Assembly (NCBI GenBank): GCA_033439295.1 | Contig: JAVTLE010000008.1 | Coordinates: 248,001 to 312,000 of the forward strand | DNA length: 64,000 bases | Origin: Deuterostichococcus epilithicus | Lineage: Eukaryota; Chlorophyta; Trebouxiophyceae; Prasiolales; Stichococcaceae | Direction: 5' to 3' | In this document: positions 1 to 10,685 of the stretch, piece after piece | Numbering within the stretch: the first letter of the stretch is position 1 | Layout: each line of letters starts with the position of its first letter | Position numbers and translations under genes: made by a program | The notes under the pieces: generated by a model | Database searches by the model: none | Told to the model about the DNA's origin: nothing | What the model saw: the letters and a program-made list of their open reading frames with translations, nothing else

Positions 1-3000
1 TGGAAATCAGTCCTGACGGCACGCGCTTTGCGGGGCTGACGATCGAGGGCATCACCATCTACGACACCGCCACCGAAGAAAAGGTGGCTACATCGTGTCG
101 ATCATGTTACAGTCTTGGGGCAGAAATGGCATGCGGCAACCGCCTGCTGCACGAAATCACTGCACTGCGAGACATCCACACAGAGGGACATCCCGAGAAG
201 CAGGTGCATGGCGCCGGCATCACTGCAGCTCGACCGGGAATCCCCCAGCCCGCATGCCACTTCCTGCCGCCGCAGGTGGGCGGTGTGGACATAAAGGGCG
301 CCATCGCGCTGGCGTGGTCGCCAAAGGGTGGCCTCATGCAGACGTACGAGCGGCCGGACCGAGAGAAGGGCAACGCCCACAAAAACCTTAAGGTGGGCTC
401 GGGCGTTGCTCAAGCAGGGTGTGCAGGCTAGCGGGATGTGGCGTGATTAGGTGTTTCAATACCCGATTATCCCGTGAATTTAGATGTCAGCAAGATGAGC
501 ATGACATGGAGTCTAGGGAGGTGGAGCTTTGGCTTGATGCCGAATCCTCCTTCGGCTTGGTTAGAAGAGGCACCTTGGGCCGGACACGATGCTACTTGCT
601 CAAGTGACCGGCTGCCGTGACGCCGCGTGCGCAGCTGTGGGATCTGGCGACGGGGCAGGTGCTGCTGCAGCTGTTCCAGAAGAGCTGGAGCAAGGACGCC
701 TGGCCGTCCATACAGCTGTCGCCAGAGGAGGACGAGGCCTTCCACGGCCAGGCAAACGCCGTCAACGCGTACGCCACCCGCGACTTTGCGGCAGGTGGGG
801 CTTTGCGGCAGGGTGGGATGTTGCGGCAGGGGGAGCCGTCTGCCCTCCGAGCCGCGGGCTCCTAACGCGGTGCCGCCGCTCGGTCGGATGCGCTGCCCTC
901 GACGCGCTGACCCGGCAGCGGCGGAACGCCTGCACGGGTGACGCACGTGGCGTCCTGAAAACGCATCGCCAAGCTGCCTTGCACCTGGGGGCCAGCTCTC
1001 AGTATGCACGGCTGCTCTGGCGGCATCGGGCGAGACCAGGACAGCTTGGTCTCGCGCAGGCGTCCAGAGGAAGCTGCACCTCAAGGGCCTGGGTGGCTTT
1101 GCGGTGGCGCCTGGCGGCGGCCCCCACATCGCTGCGTACGTCCCCGAGGCGAAGGGCAGTCCCGGTGCGCTGCTACAACCTCTGCACGGTTGCTGGCATC
1201 GCCAAGCCAGCACGACGACCTCCCCAATCGGCACCTGTACAACATTGCCCTGCACAGCAGCTGATCCAGCACAGGCGACCAGACAAAAGTAGGCGCTCTC
1301 ATCTAATCAATCACAGCAGCAGACACCTTGGCCTGGCCGCACAGGCTTTGTGGCCATCTACGATCACACGCAGCTGGTCAAGTCGGGCGACGCGCCGCCG
1401 CCGCTCTGCCGCCGCAGCTTCTTCCGGGTGCGTGTGACACAACACTGCTCCAACGCCGTGCTGAGGCGTGCTCCTCCACTGACAACCGCTTTGGTGTTCG
1501 AACTACCATCGCAGCTGCATGGCACAGCAGCCTCCCAGGGCCCATCCCTGCGGCAGCGCGGTCGCTGTGGCTGCAGCTCCAGCCTGCGACGAGCGCCTCT
1601 TGCTGTGTCATGTGTCCGCGTGTGTGAAGCAGCCTCGAGACATGTGTCTGCGTTGAAACAAAGGCCAGCCAGGTGCGGCTGCGGTGGGCGGCCGGCGGCG
1701 GCGCGCTGCTGGCGGAGACTTCCGCCGACACGGACGCCACCAACAAGAGCTACTACGGCGAGACCAAGCTGCACTTTCTGTCGGTGCGCCTCGTCCGCCT
1801 TCCGACCCCTGCAGAGGCTGCGCCTCCTAATTCCTTCCGGCACATGCACATGTTGCGGCGGGTATGTGCTCCAGACGAGAGGACCACCCCCCTTCCCCAG
1901 TTTCTGCATCCTGTCTGCACACCGGGCAGCCCTCCGCCTAGTGTTCATACCGAGAGCGTGGGCTCTGGCTGGTGTGCGCAGCTCCAGTAGCGGAAGGCCT
2001 GCGACGCCCTGTGTCGCCTGACAGCCACCGAGGATTTGCACATCCCTCTCATCAGCCTCCCGGCCAACAGCTCCGGGAGCTGAGCATCATGCATCCGTAC
2101 CTTCAGATTTCAGTAATCTGGAACAGCAGCCCGTGCCATGCAATCACGTGTGTGACTGGCAAACCTGTCTCCACCTTCCGCTGCGTGTGTCTTCCTGCTG
2201 CAGTCTGTGCGCGGCGTGGCGGACTGCCTGGTGCCGCTCAAAGAGGGTCCGGTGCACGATGCGGCATGGGCGCCGGACGGCTCGGCGTTCGCCGTCGTCG
2301 CCGGCTTCATGCCGGCTCAGACGCTCATCTTCGACGCCAAGTGCGGCCGTCTATGTGCATGCGCCTGGCGCAATGGGGCTGGCCCCGACAGCACGAGCGT
2401 GTGCGTGATGGTGGCCCCATCACTTCGTCTTTCAACAGCATGCACGCTTTTGCTTTTCCCGTGACCCGGTCTCGGGTGTTGGGGCACTGCACGTGATGTG
2501 TGGCACGGCTGCGCGCAGGTGCAAGCAGGTTGCGGACCTGGGCTCCGGGCCGCACAACATTGTGCGCTTCAATGCATGGGGCCGCTTCCTGGCGCTCGCC
2601 GGCTTTGGCAACCTGCCCGGAGACCTGGTGTTCTACGAGCGCAAGGCCGACGGCAAGTGGAAGCAGATGGCTGCCACCAGGTGCTCGCAGCTTCCGCAGC
2701 TTCCGCCATCCCAGGGAGTCCACCAGAGCTCAAGGGGCGGTGCGCCAGACTTTGTGTGCAGCCGCGCGGGGGGAGGGGGTGGGCGGCAGAGGCGCTGTGA
2801 AACAGGCATGGCGACCTCGCAATGGCATCGGGAGGCACAGCAGTGCGGTGGCCAGGGCACCGCGGCTTCGCTGGGCGTGCACACTGTTCGCGTACCGCAC
2901 AGGATGCCAGCATGGGCAGCGGCACCCCCGACGGCGGCCACGCTCTCATCCTGACACGCACGACCGACATGACACTGGCATGGTCGGGCCGTAAGCAGAA

Positions 3001-4766
3001 CCAAACCCTGACGAGATGTGCGCAGGGCCAACAACGGGGCCACCCTGGAGTGGGCGCCCGACGGGCGGCACCTCATGACGGCCACGCTGGCGCCGCGGCT
3101 GCGCGTCGACAACGCCTTTTACGTGTACCGCCACGACGGCACGCTCATCGCGCAGCAGGCCGGGCAGGAGATCCTGGAGGCCATCTGGCTGCCTGCGCCA
3201 GACGGTGCGTGCCCAATGGCGTTCCTCCCTGGTGCCTGTGCCGAGTGCCGCAGAGTCTGAGTCGGGTGGCGGGGCAGGAAGTGCTGCAGGCGCTCTGGCT
3301 GCCAGCGGCCGACGTCCTGAGCACGCTTGAATCCCCTAACCCCTGTGGCCTGCGCCCGCTGTGCAGAAATGAAACAGTCGGCTGCAGCTCACGCCAAGCT
3401 AATCCTAAACCCACCAACTCGGCCTGACGGAGCTGCATGGCGGAATATGCTGCTGAGCGAAACCATGCCAAGCAGCACACCGGCACCCAGACCGCAACCC
3501 CTGGCTCGGTGACGTGCCCACGCGCAGCCGGTTTCGAGGACCGGCCGTCCTCGCCGCGCGCCGCCACCGCCGCCGCCGCCGCCGCCGCCTCCGCCTCCGC
3601 CATTAAGCAGCCGGCGGCGCCGCGCGCAGGCGGCGGCTGCGTGCCGCCCGCGCGGCGCGCTGCAGGCGGCGCTCCGCCCGGCGCCGCGGAGCCGGATTTC
3701 AGCGCGGCGTACGAGCGGCACGAGCGCGCCGGCAAGGCCAGCGCGGCGGCGGCGGCGGGCCGCACCCTGGTCCCAGGTGCCAGGTCCACCTCCTTCGGTT
3801 CCGAACCCAACGCAGCCCTGCCGACCATGCCGGCTCGCGCGCAGGCTTGTCTGTGTAAAAGAAGCCCTGCGTGATGCTGCAGTGCCCGAGGCAGACTACC
3901 GATCTGTGTGTGATGCTGCACAAGATCGAGAATTTGCGTAACAGAATGCCATCCGACAATCGGCAGTCATACTGGCCTGCACACAGGCGGCGCCGCACCA
4001 GCATCGAAGGCAGCGTCAAAGAACGCGGCAAAGCGTGCCAGGAAGAAGGCTGCCGGGGGCGACGGCCAGGAGGACGATGCGGCAGCGGCCGACGGCGCGG
4101 CGGACATCTCACAGGGTAAGCCCTCGCAGGGAGGCCGTACACCGACATGCATGACAGTCGGGACGTGCTGACCTGGGGGCCACTGCTGTGTGATGACTGA
4201 GGCTGAGGCGCCAAGGTGTGCTGTGGGCATCTGCACAAGCACAATCAACGCAGAAGCCTCTATGACTCGCTCGAGGCAGGCTGGCAGTTGCAAGTGTCAA
4301 AAGTCACTGTCCTCTGCGTGCGCAAGACCACGGCGCTGCTGCGTGCGCAGGCGTGGCACGGCTGTCGGCGTCCGGCGGCGCTGCGGCGCCGCAGCCGTCG
4401 GCGGCGAGCGGCGCGGCGCCATCGGACGCGGGCGCAGACGCCGCAAAGCGCGTCCGCAACCTGCAGAAAAAGCTGCGGCAGGCGAGTGAAGGGGAAACGA
4501 AACCAGCTCTTGTCCTGATGACATCCACCCAGAGCATGTTGCGGACCACACGAGATGCGGTGCCTTGGTCCTACCGTGTCTGATACAAGCTATGCAGATG
4601 CGGGGTGGCACCTGTCCCAGGCAGGTCTCCTGACCGTCTGCAGGTGCAACAGCTAAAGGAGAAGGTGGAGAGGGAGGGCACTGCCCTGGACTCTGACCAG
4701 CGCGCAAAGCTGGATTCTGAGGCGGGCCTCATACAGGAGATTCGGTCGCTTGGTGGTGATGCTTAG
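1..4766 (+). CDS. EIF2A: Translation initiation factor eIF2A (5' end outside window)
   Basis: Cytosolic initiation factor with an N-terminal WD40-type beta-propeller; the family delivers initiator or alternative tRNA to the 40S subunit. The exons read as successive propeller blades. The first begins at base 3 with EISPDGTRFAG. Others include DIKGAIALAWSPKGG (about 283-327), the NAVNAYATRDFAA blade ending near 795, GFVAIYDHTQLVKSGDAPPP (about 1347), KEGPVHDAAWAPDG (about 2240-2281), PHNIVRFNAWGRFLALAGFG (about 2550-2610) and NGATLEWAPDGRHLMTA (about 3033-3083). A low-complexity Ala/Gly/Pro linker follows (3540-3780). Then comes the lysine-rich helical tail, with RVRNLQKKLRQ near 4449-4481 and the final exon VQQLKEKVEREGTALDSDQR to LGGDA, stop TAG at 4764-4766. 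The tail matches the conserved eIF2A C-terminus. Not every intron edge was resolved. Two exon ends are repeated inside their introns (785-833 and 3162-3313). It converges on the adenylate kinase gene. Confidence 0.94.
785..833 (+). repeat. Triplicated splice-donor segment in eIF2A
   Basis: The exon end TTTGCGGCAGGTGGGG (785-800) is followed by TTTGCGGCAGGGTGGG (802-817) and TTGCGGCAGGGGGA (820-833). These are three near-identical tandem copies spanning the exon edge and the GT donor. The first copy is the expected donor, because it continues the propeller blade ending NAYATRDFAA. The others are potential decoy donors with altered GT context. Confidence 0.75.
3162..3313 (+). repeat. Exon end and its diverged copy in the next eIF2A intron
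   Basis: The exon end at 3162-3204 encodes GQEILEAIWLPAPD and is followed by a donor (GGTGCGTG). About 110 bases later, at 3272-3313, an intronic segment of similar sequence encodes GQEVLQALWLPAAD, but a GT donor no longer follows at the matching point. The amino-acid-level similarity indicates a partial exon duplication rather than chance. Confidence 0.75.
3551..3600 (+). repeat. GCC trinucleotide tract in eIF2A linker
   Basis: An imperfect GCC/TCC run encodes a poly-alanine/serine stretch in the linker between the propeller and the helical tail of eIF2A. It is a low-complexity microsatellite-like tract. Confidence 0.7.
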
Positions 4767-5375
4767 ATAGTGCCGGGCGAGGCTCAAAAGTTCCATGCCT
4801 TGATCGCGTCTTGCAACGAGTCGCGAGAATGAACAAGGCAGTGGTGGCAACAGATGTGTTGCCAATCCAAGGACAGGAATGCAAGTAAGTGGCGGGTGCA
4901 ACCTACTTCAGCAGACGTGATGGGGCCCATTCATGCTTCCATCACATACCTATAGGTAAATCCTGCTCCGAGGGCAGGCATGGCAAAATGCCTGACGCCG
5001 CGACGACCACAAGCTGCTGACTTCGGTTCTGCTTTGAGTGTCTGCTGCTGCTGGGGCGCAATGCCATGGCAGACGCCAACCAAAATCCCCAATACGACAC
5101 GACCAATTGCAATACAATACGCCAATACCTGAAGCCCTAGTCCTGGAGGAGGAAGAGACCTGAATGCCTGCCCCACACGAGGCAGGCTCTGCGCGACAGG
5201 CGTGGCCTACCACAATTACTACATGGCACGCAGCCAGCTGTGCTCTGTGACAGCTGCAGTTTACGGGCGTCGCCCGCCTGAAGCCCCGCTCCCCCGTAGC
5301 TATCCCCTCGAACGGCATTGCAGCGAGAACCCACATAAGCGGGACGCCCCACTGCCCGCCGCCGCAGCTGCACTC
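4767..5375. other. Convergent intergenic region
   Basis: This lies between the stop of eIF2A and the stop of adenylate kinase, which face each other. It must hold both 3' untranslated regions. No gene, tRNA or clear TGTAA motif was found on either strand. Confidence 0.6.
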
Positions 5376-7064
5376 TCAGCCGACGGTCGCGCGCTGCTGG
5401 CCGCTGCGGCTGACGGCGGTTTGGAAGGGACCGACTGCCCGCAACAGGCGCGGCATGGTCTCCGGGATGCCGCCGTAGATGTCAAAGTCCAGCAGCGTGC
5501 CCTGCTCCCGGAAGAAGTCCTCCACCGGCTTGGCTGCCGCATTGTACACCTGTCGAGGGACACACGACGCATTGTTGAGGAGTAGTGGCATGGGATGCAG
5601 GTACTGAAGCTCAGTGTCCGTGCAGCGGCTCGCGGAAAGCCTTGCTGCATAGGGCGCAGGGCTCAGGGTCAGAGCACACGTGCAGCACCCAAAATACAAT
5701 GCCACAGCGGTGCCATGAGAGCCGCCGCACTTGCTGTGCATCTGGCCGGTCAAGATGTCATCAGGTAGATTGCATGACAGACCAGGACAGACAAGGGTTT
5801 TCAGCTCACCTCAAGCCGCTTTTTGATGATCTCCAGCGTGTCGTCCGACCGCCGCTGCATGTGCTTCTCGCACTCCGGCGGGGGGCTGAGCGGCGGCATC
5901 ATGACTGCTGGCGTGCTGCCGTCGGCAGGAATGAAGATGTCTGCCACATTGTAGTTTTTGCCGCAGTGCCCGCATATCCGCCGCCCCAGGCACTTTGCAA
6001 TGAGAATCTGCGATGTGCACGCTTTCTCGTCAGCAGATGTTTGCGCAGCACCCGATTGGAATACCTACAGAAGCTGCGTGTGGCGTTTGCATAGTGCGTC
6101 ATGCATGCGACTGCATGGCATGCTCTAAATGGCCCAAACCTCGATGCGCCAGTAAAGTTCAGTGGAAGCGACCCACCTCTTCCCGCACATGCAGGTTGAT
6201 CGCCAGCTGCACGTCCGCGGTGCGGGTGAGCGCCTCCGCCTGCGTGCGCGTGCGGGGAAAGCCGTCCAGGAGTACGCCCGGCTCGCCTGCCGCCTGCCCG
6301 GCCGCCAGTCGCTCGTTCAGCACCTCCAGCATGAGGCTGTCCGGCAGCAGATCGCCGCTGTTCACGATGTCTTTCATCTGCGGCGGCAGGTATGGAACAA
6401 GGGTTCGTCAGTGCGTGCAAGTACCCGCAAAGGGGCATGAGTGCGTCCGCCGCCTACCACTTGGCATCAGCCACCGACAGGGCTGCGCGGCAGGGTCAAA
6501 TGTTAGCCCCGATCGATTCTGGTGGCACACGATGCCAGTGCATCATCAGGACCCGTCAGAATCAGGCTACCAAGCACAGCCGACGTAGTGTTTCGAGGCA
6601 CGATCAGGGTGATCCTAGGAGAAGGCTGACGCAGGTGGCACCGCGCCGAGCACCGGTCTGACCCTGGAGGCACCATACACTCTCGTAGTATGCAATGCGC
6701 CGGTCAGCGCGACTGCAGCAGCAAATTGAAATGTGAGCAGCTGACACTTTAAATCTACCTGCTGCCCGCGTGCAGAGCCCGCCCGCATCTCGTCGCGTGC
6801 CAGGTCGCCAGCAGATATGTGCGGCATGCCAAAGTGCTCGGCGACGCGGGTGCTGTAGGTGCCTTTGCCCACACCCGGCGGCCCGAGGAAGACCATCGCT
6901 GGGACGGCGCCATCACACTGCCGAGGCGCCGCAGTGACCTCTGCTGGTCGCTGCCAGTTGACTGTTGCTGCGGCTGGGCCCCGTAGCAGCTGGGATAGCT
7001 GTGCGGAGGACTGGCTGACGGTCTCGAAGGCCGCCTTTGTGCGCTGTAACATTTGTGCCGCCAT
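5376..7064 (-). CDS. Adenylate kinase, organelle-targeted type
   Basis: Catalyses ATP + AMP to 2 ADP. Four exons were resolved: 7064-6759, 6377-6177, 6007-5810 and 5549-5376, joining in frame to 292 residues with stop at 5376-5378. Exon 1 holds the P-loop GPPGVGKGT (residues 61-69) and the AMP-binding HISAGDLAR. Exon 2 has the LLDGFPRT motif (about 137-144). Exon 3 is a long LID with CGHC (181-184) and CEKH (215-218), a possible C3H zinc site, and ends [15 protein letters not shown]. Exon 4 carries the [16 protein letters not shown] tail. The LID and tail resemble plant probable adenylate kinases 6/7 of chloroplast and mitochondrion. About 55 residues precede the core, which suggests a transit peptide. 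An in-frame ATG upstream at 7175 would lengthen it by 37 residues, so the start is uncertain. It is divergent from TAF8. Confidence 0.95.
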
Positions 7065-7526
7065 CGAGGCCCGCTCGCTGCCTGCCAACACTGGGAACCT
7101 GCTTGCACTTATTCGCTCTTGCGTACAAGGATGCCTGCAAGACCTTCGTGAAGTCTGGAGCCGACACTTGTCCAACTTGATGGAACACGACTGCCAGCCA
7201 GTCGTGCTCGTTGGCGGTGGACGGGTGGTCGCACGTCACGGCTGCGGTGAGTAATGCGTTGATCACGTGGACGCACTTGTCGTCACTGTGGAGACCGAAG
7301 GATCACCGCCACGTGAAGACTTCATGGTGTGATGCGCTGTGCTATGATATTCAATGCACTCGCATTCAACAAGTGTGGATCAGTACCGTTTGATAAGCTA
7401 AACAAAGTCCGTCGCGTTCTTGCATCCTTGTCTCACCCACACCATTCTGTCCAGAGCTCATACAGCTGCATCTTGCCAGTCAAGCAGCACAAGCAAGCTG
7501 CCCACGGTACTCGGAGCCGGAGCAAC
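7065..7526. promoter_or_regulatory. Shared upstream region of adenylate kinase and TAF8
   Basis: These 462 bases separate the start codons of two divergently transcribed genes, so both promoters must lie here. Part may be coding if adenylate kinase starts at 7175. No TATA box or other named element was recognised. Confidence 0.45.
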
Positions 7527-10320
7527 ATGGCAACAGACTTCTCCAAGACGGTGTCGCAGGCTGCCGTGGCCCAGATCGCAGAGTCGACAGGTGGGAGTTG
7601 GCGCCGGCGCCGAGGCGTGGCACATTGCCGCACCCTGCCGCTTGCAAGCTGCTGTCACCGCACAACATTCGTTATCAAAGACACCAACAATGATTTCCTC
7701 CTCAAGTAGGGTTTGAGACGATGCACGAGAGCGCGCTCGACATTCTGTCCGACCTGCTGCTGCGGTACATAGGCGAAATTGGCGCCACTGCACACAGCTA
7801 TGCGGAGCTCAGCAACCGCGCCACGCCGTCTTCCGATGACCTGGTGCCCCGTCTTACTTTGACGTTCACCCCCGACATTGCGCACGTGCTGGCCGATCAT
7901 CTGCGCTCTTGGGCAGACCACCGCGGTACTGCGCCTGCCTTTGCTGACAGCCGCCATGGCGCTCGGCTGTGGTCACCACTGCCAGCCCTGCAGTCCTCGA
8001 GCCCAGCGAATGGCTCTCCACACACCACCCGTGAAGCTGCTGGCACCCGCCGCCTGACACTTACCGCTGATCCTTTCCCATGCTTGCAGCTGATGGCCTT
8101 CCAGGAGCTAGGCATCAAGGTGGAGGACATCATGGCGCATGCCAGCGCGCAGGTCTGTCCTCTTGCATGTCCGTGACACCGTGGCTGGGAGTCCACTCCC
8201 CTCCAGTCAACTCCAGGGGCGCTGCGCACCGTGAAGGCTGCTCCAGAGCCCTTGGCTGTGCGCAGCAAGGCATGGGTGGCTGTGAGCAGCAAGGACTGGG
8301 TGACACACGCCCGGCATCAACCGAGGCCTGAGCGTTGTGCCTTCGGTGTGGCAGGAGGAGGTTCCGTTTGCGCACACGATGCCGCCGTACCCTGTACAGC
8401 GCACTCCCAAGTGGCCGCCCACATTTGCGCAGCGCAAGGAGGTGCGATCTCACATGCTCGCTGCACAATCATGCTGCACTGTGCCCCGTCAGAGGTGGTC
8501 ACTGACGCAAGGCGCGACAGACTTCCGCTAGCTCGCCTCGGGCGTGTCCTCCTCCAACCCTGAATGCTGACATGGTGCGCGGGCGCGGCCGTGACTGGAC
8601 ATCCAACGGCGACTGCAGGAGCCGCCGAAGCACGTGCCGGCCTGGCTGCCGGCTCTGCCGGACCAGCACACCTACATGTCGACGCCGGCATACGCAGGGC
8701 ACGACACCGACGCTCGGCGGCAGCGCCTTGCGGCCACGAAGGCCAAGCGTCAGGTAGGGTTCGGGGTTTAGGGTGTGTGTTGTGTCCTGAGGCCGGGCCG
8801 AGGGTCCGAATTGGCTGGCTTCCGTCCTGGTGACCCCAGTGGCTGAGCATTTGACGTGGTGCTCATGCACCAGCAGAGCAGGCGTGTGGCCACTGCAGTC
8901 GCACATTGCTCGCAGCCTGCGGTGCACCTAAGAAGCATCGACTGCGCCGCAAGCCTGCACCACCACTCTTGACATCTACTGCGCAATAGCATCAGACATG
9001 CCCTCCTGCAACTGCTAGGCCGAAAAGTCCCTGGTGCGGCTGAGCGAGCGGATGGGGACGGAGCCGGGGGCAGCGATCGCCGCGTCAGGCGGCAACCCCT
9101 TCCTCGCGAAGCCCTCCTGGGAGGCCGCCAGCGCCGCCGCAGCGGCGGATGAGCGGCCTGACGGCGGCGCGCTGCCCAGCGGGTGGGCACGGCGCAGCGC
9201 ACAGCGGCGTCACAGTGCTAGCCATATCCTGATCGCACTTAGAGACACGTTTTGGAGTACCGATTCTCGGCTCGCAGGGCATGTAGCTGGTCCGCGCCAG
9301 GCACTCCGAGCCTGCCACTGGCACACAAGCTCTGTCATGCTACCCCTTTGTCCGGGAGCCAATGATGGCTCGAAATTTGCAAATGCTCTGCAAGCAGGCA
9401 AGCACCCACTGGAGCAGACACGGAGATGTCAGATGTGCCGGAACGCGGCAGCCTCACGGACGCTTTTGCTTCGGCGGCCGGCGGCAGCCGGCAACAAGCC
9501 GCGCAGCTGACAGGTGCCACGCTGCCAACACGATATGAGGCTGAGGTCACGCCCACCATCATCGTTCATTTCGCCTGCTTGTTGGCACGATCGTCTGCCG
9601 CAGTCGAGGTGCAGCGTTCGGGCAATGTGCCACATGCCTTCTGCAACGGTTGCCAGCCTGCGCAGTGGAGCTCAGATGCCAGCTGCATCCGCTGTCATCG
9701 CAGGCACGTGGGCCGAGGCAGGCGCGGCAGGATCCAGGCCGCCAGACGCGCTGGACGGTGCTGTGCCGGCATTCTCGCTGGACTGGAGCACTGGCGCCCG
9801 CATGCGTCCAAGCCTCCCCACCTTCAGGTGCCACTTGAAGCATCTGCACCACGCTGGACCACGCCCTTGCAACGCCTCCAAGAGGGCCGGTTTTCACTTT
9901 CACAATCCATGCATCTCCAACGCTCGACAGTCCGCACACACAGCAACAAGCCAGGCAACGTCACCCGGCCTGTGACAGCGCCACTCGCCCTTTTGCCGTG
10001 GGAGACAGACGTGTCGCTCCCTCGTCCGCCGCCACTCCCGGATGCTTTTCGAAAAAGGAAGTGACACCTCTCGCGCCCCGCTGCCGCGCAGCGAGGCGGA
10101 CGACGCCTTTGCGGCGGCGGAGGAGGCGGGCGCCGCTGCGGCTGCCGAGGCGCGGCTCAAGGCCACGGGGCGCAAGGGGGGCGGTAGGGCATCACGGGCG
10201 CCGCGCGGCGACGGCTCCGCGGAACGGGCAAAGGACATCCTGGCGGCCGGCGCCAACGCGGTGCTGACGATGGGGGAGGACCGAGAGGGCGGCGGCGGCC
10301 GGGACGGGGAGCAGATGTGA
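7527..10320 (+). CDS. TAF8: TFIID subunit TAF8
   Basis: A subunit of the general transcription factor TFIID; it pairs with TAF10 through a histone fold in the nucleus. Exon 1 (7527-7590, MATDFSKTVSQAAVAQI) joins exon 2 at 7710 to read STGFETMHESALDILSDLLL, the first half of the bromo-associated histone fold. A further exon from about 8090 reads LMAFQELGIKVEDIMAHA, completing the fold. Later exons give EEVPFAHTMPPYPVQRTPKW (about 8355) and PPKHVPAWLPALPDQHTY (about 8624), the hallmark TAF8 C-terminal domain, ending RRQRLAATKAKRQ near 8754. A variable tail follows (AEKSLVRLSERMG near 9022). The last exon, rich in Ala and Gly, closes at TGA 10318-10320 with GGGGRDGEQM. Exons between about 9400 and 10040 are not securely resolved. 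The histone fold and the PAWLPALPD block together make the family clear. Confidence 0.9.
8254..8301 (+). repeat. 24-bp tandem repeat in a TAF8 intron
   Basis: Two adjacent copies of a 24-base unit (8254-8277 and 8278-8301) differ at about three positions. They lie in the intron before the exon encoding EEVPFAHTM. Confidence 0.8.
8755..8775 (+). repeat. Telomere-like TTTAGGG motif just after a splice donor
   Basis: The TAF8 intron that begins after RQRLAATKAKRQ starts with GTAGGG and runs straight into GGGGTTTAGGGTGTG. This contains the plant/algal telomere unit TTTAGGG. Similar motifs lie in other introns of the window. Confidence 0.6.
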
Positions 10321-10685
10321 CCGGTTTGGGCGGATGGCAGCTGGAGGCAGAAGGTTCAGGCGGTTGGTATCCAGGGGCAAAACGAATTTGCAGCGATCTC
10401 AGTACAGGGTGGCCTGCAGTAGCACCGCCCTGCAGTGCGCGGACCTGTCGAAAGGCTTCCTGGTGCACCACGCTCAGCCACATTCTCGCGGCTTGCAGCT
10501 TGCAAACAGCTTTGCAAAATATTTCGGCGGACAATCGCAGACCGCGTGGACGGCTGCGATCGCGGCTAGTCCGGCCGCTCGACCAGTTCTGGGGTTGCGG
10601 GCATCCCGGGGTGCAGCGGTCCTTTAAACCTTGATCGACCGTATCGCTCCATTCAAAAGCCCTAGCAAACACCTCTACCCTTGAA
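10321..10685. other. Intergenic region TAF8 to LRR-hydrolase
   Basis: It holds the 3' end of TAF8 and the promoter of the next gene on the same strand. No TGTAA motif, tRNA or further coding exon was recognised. Confidence 0.5.
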
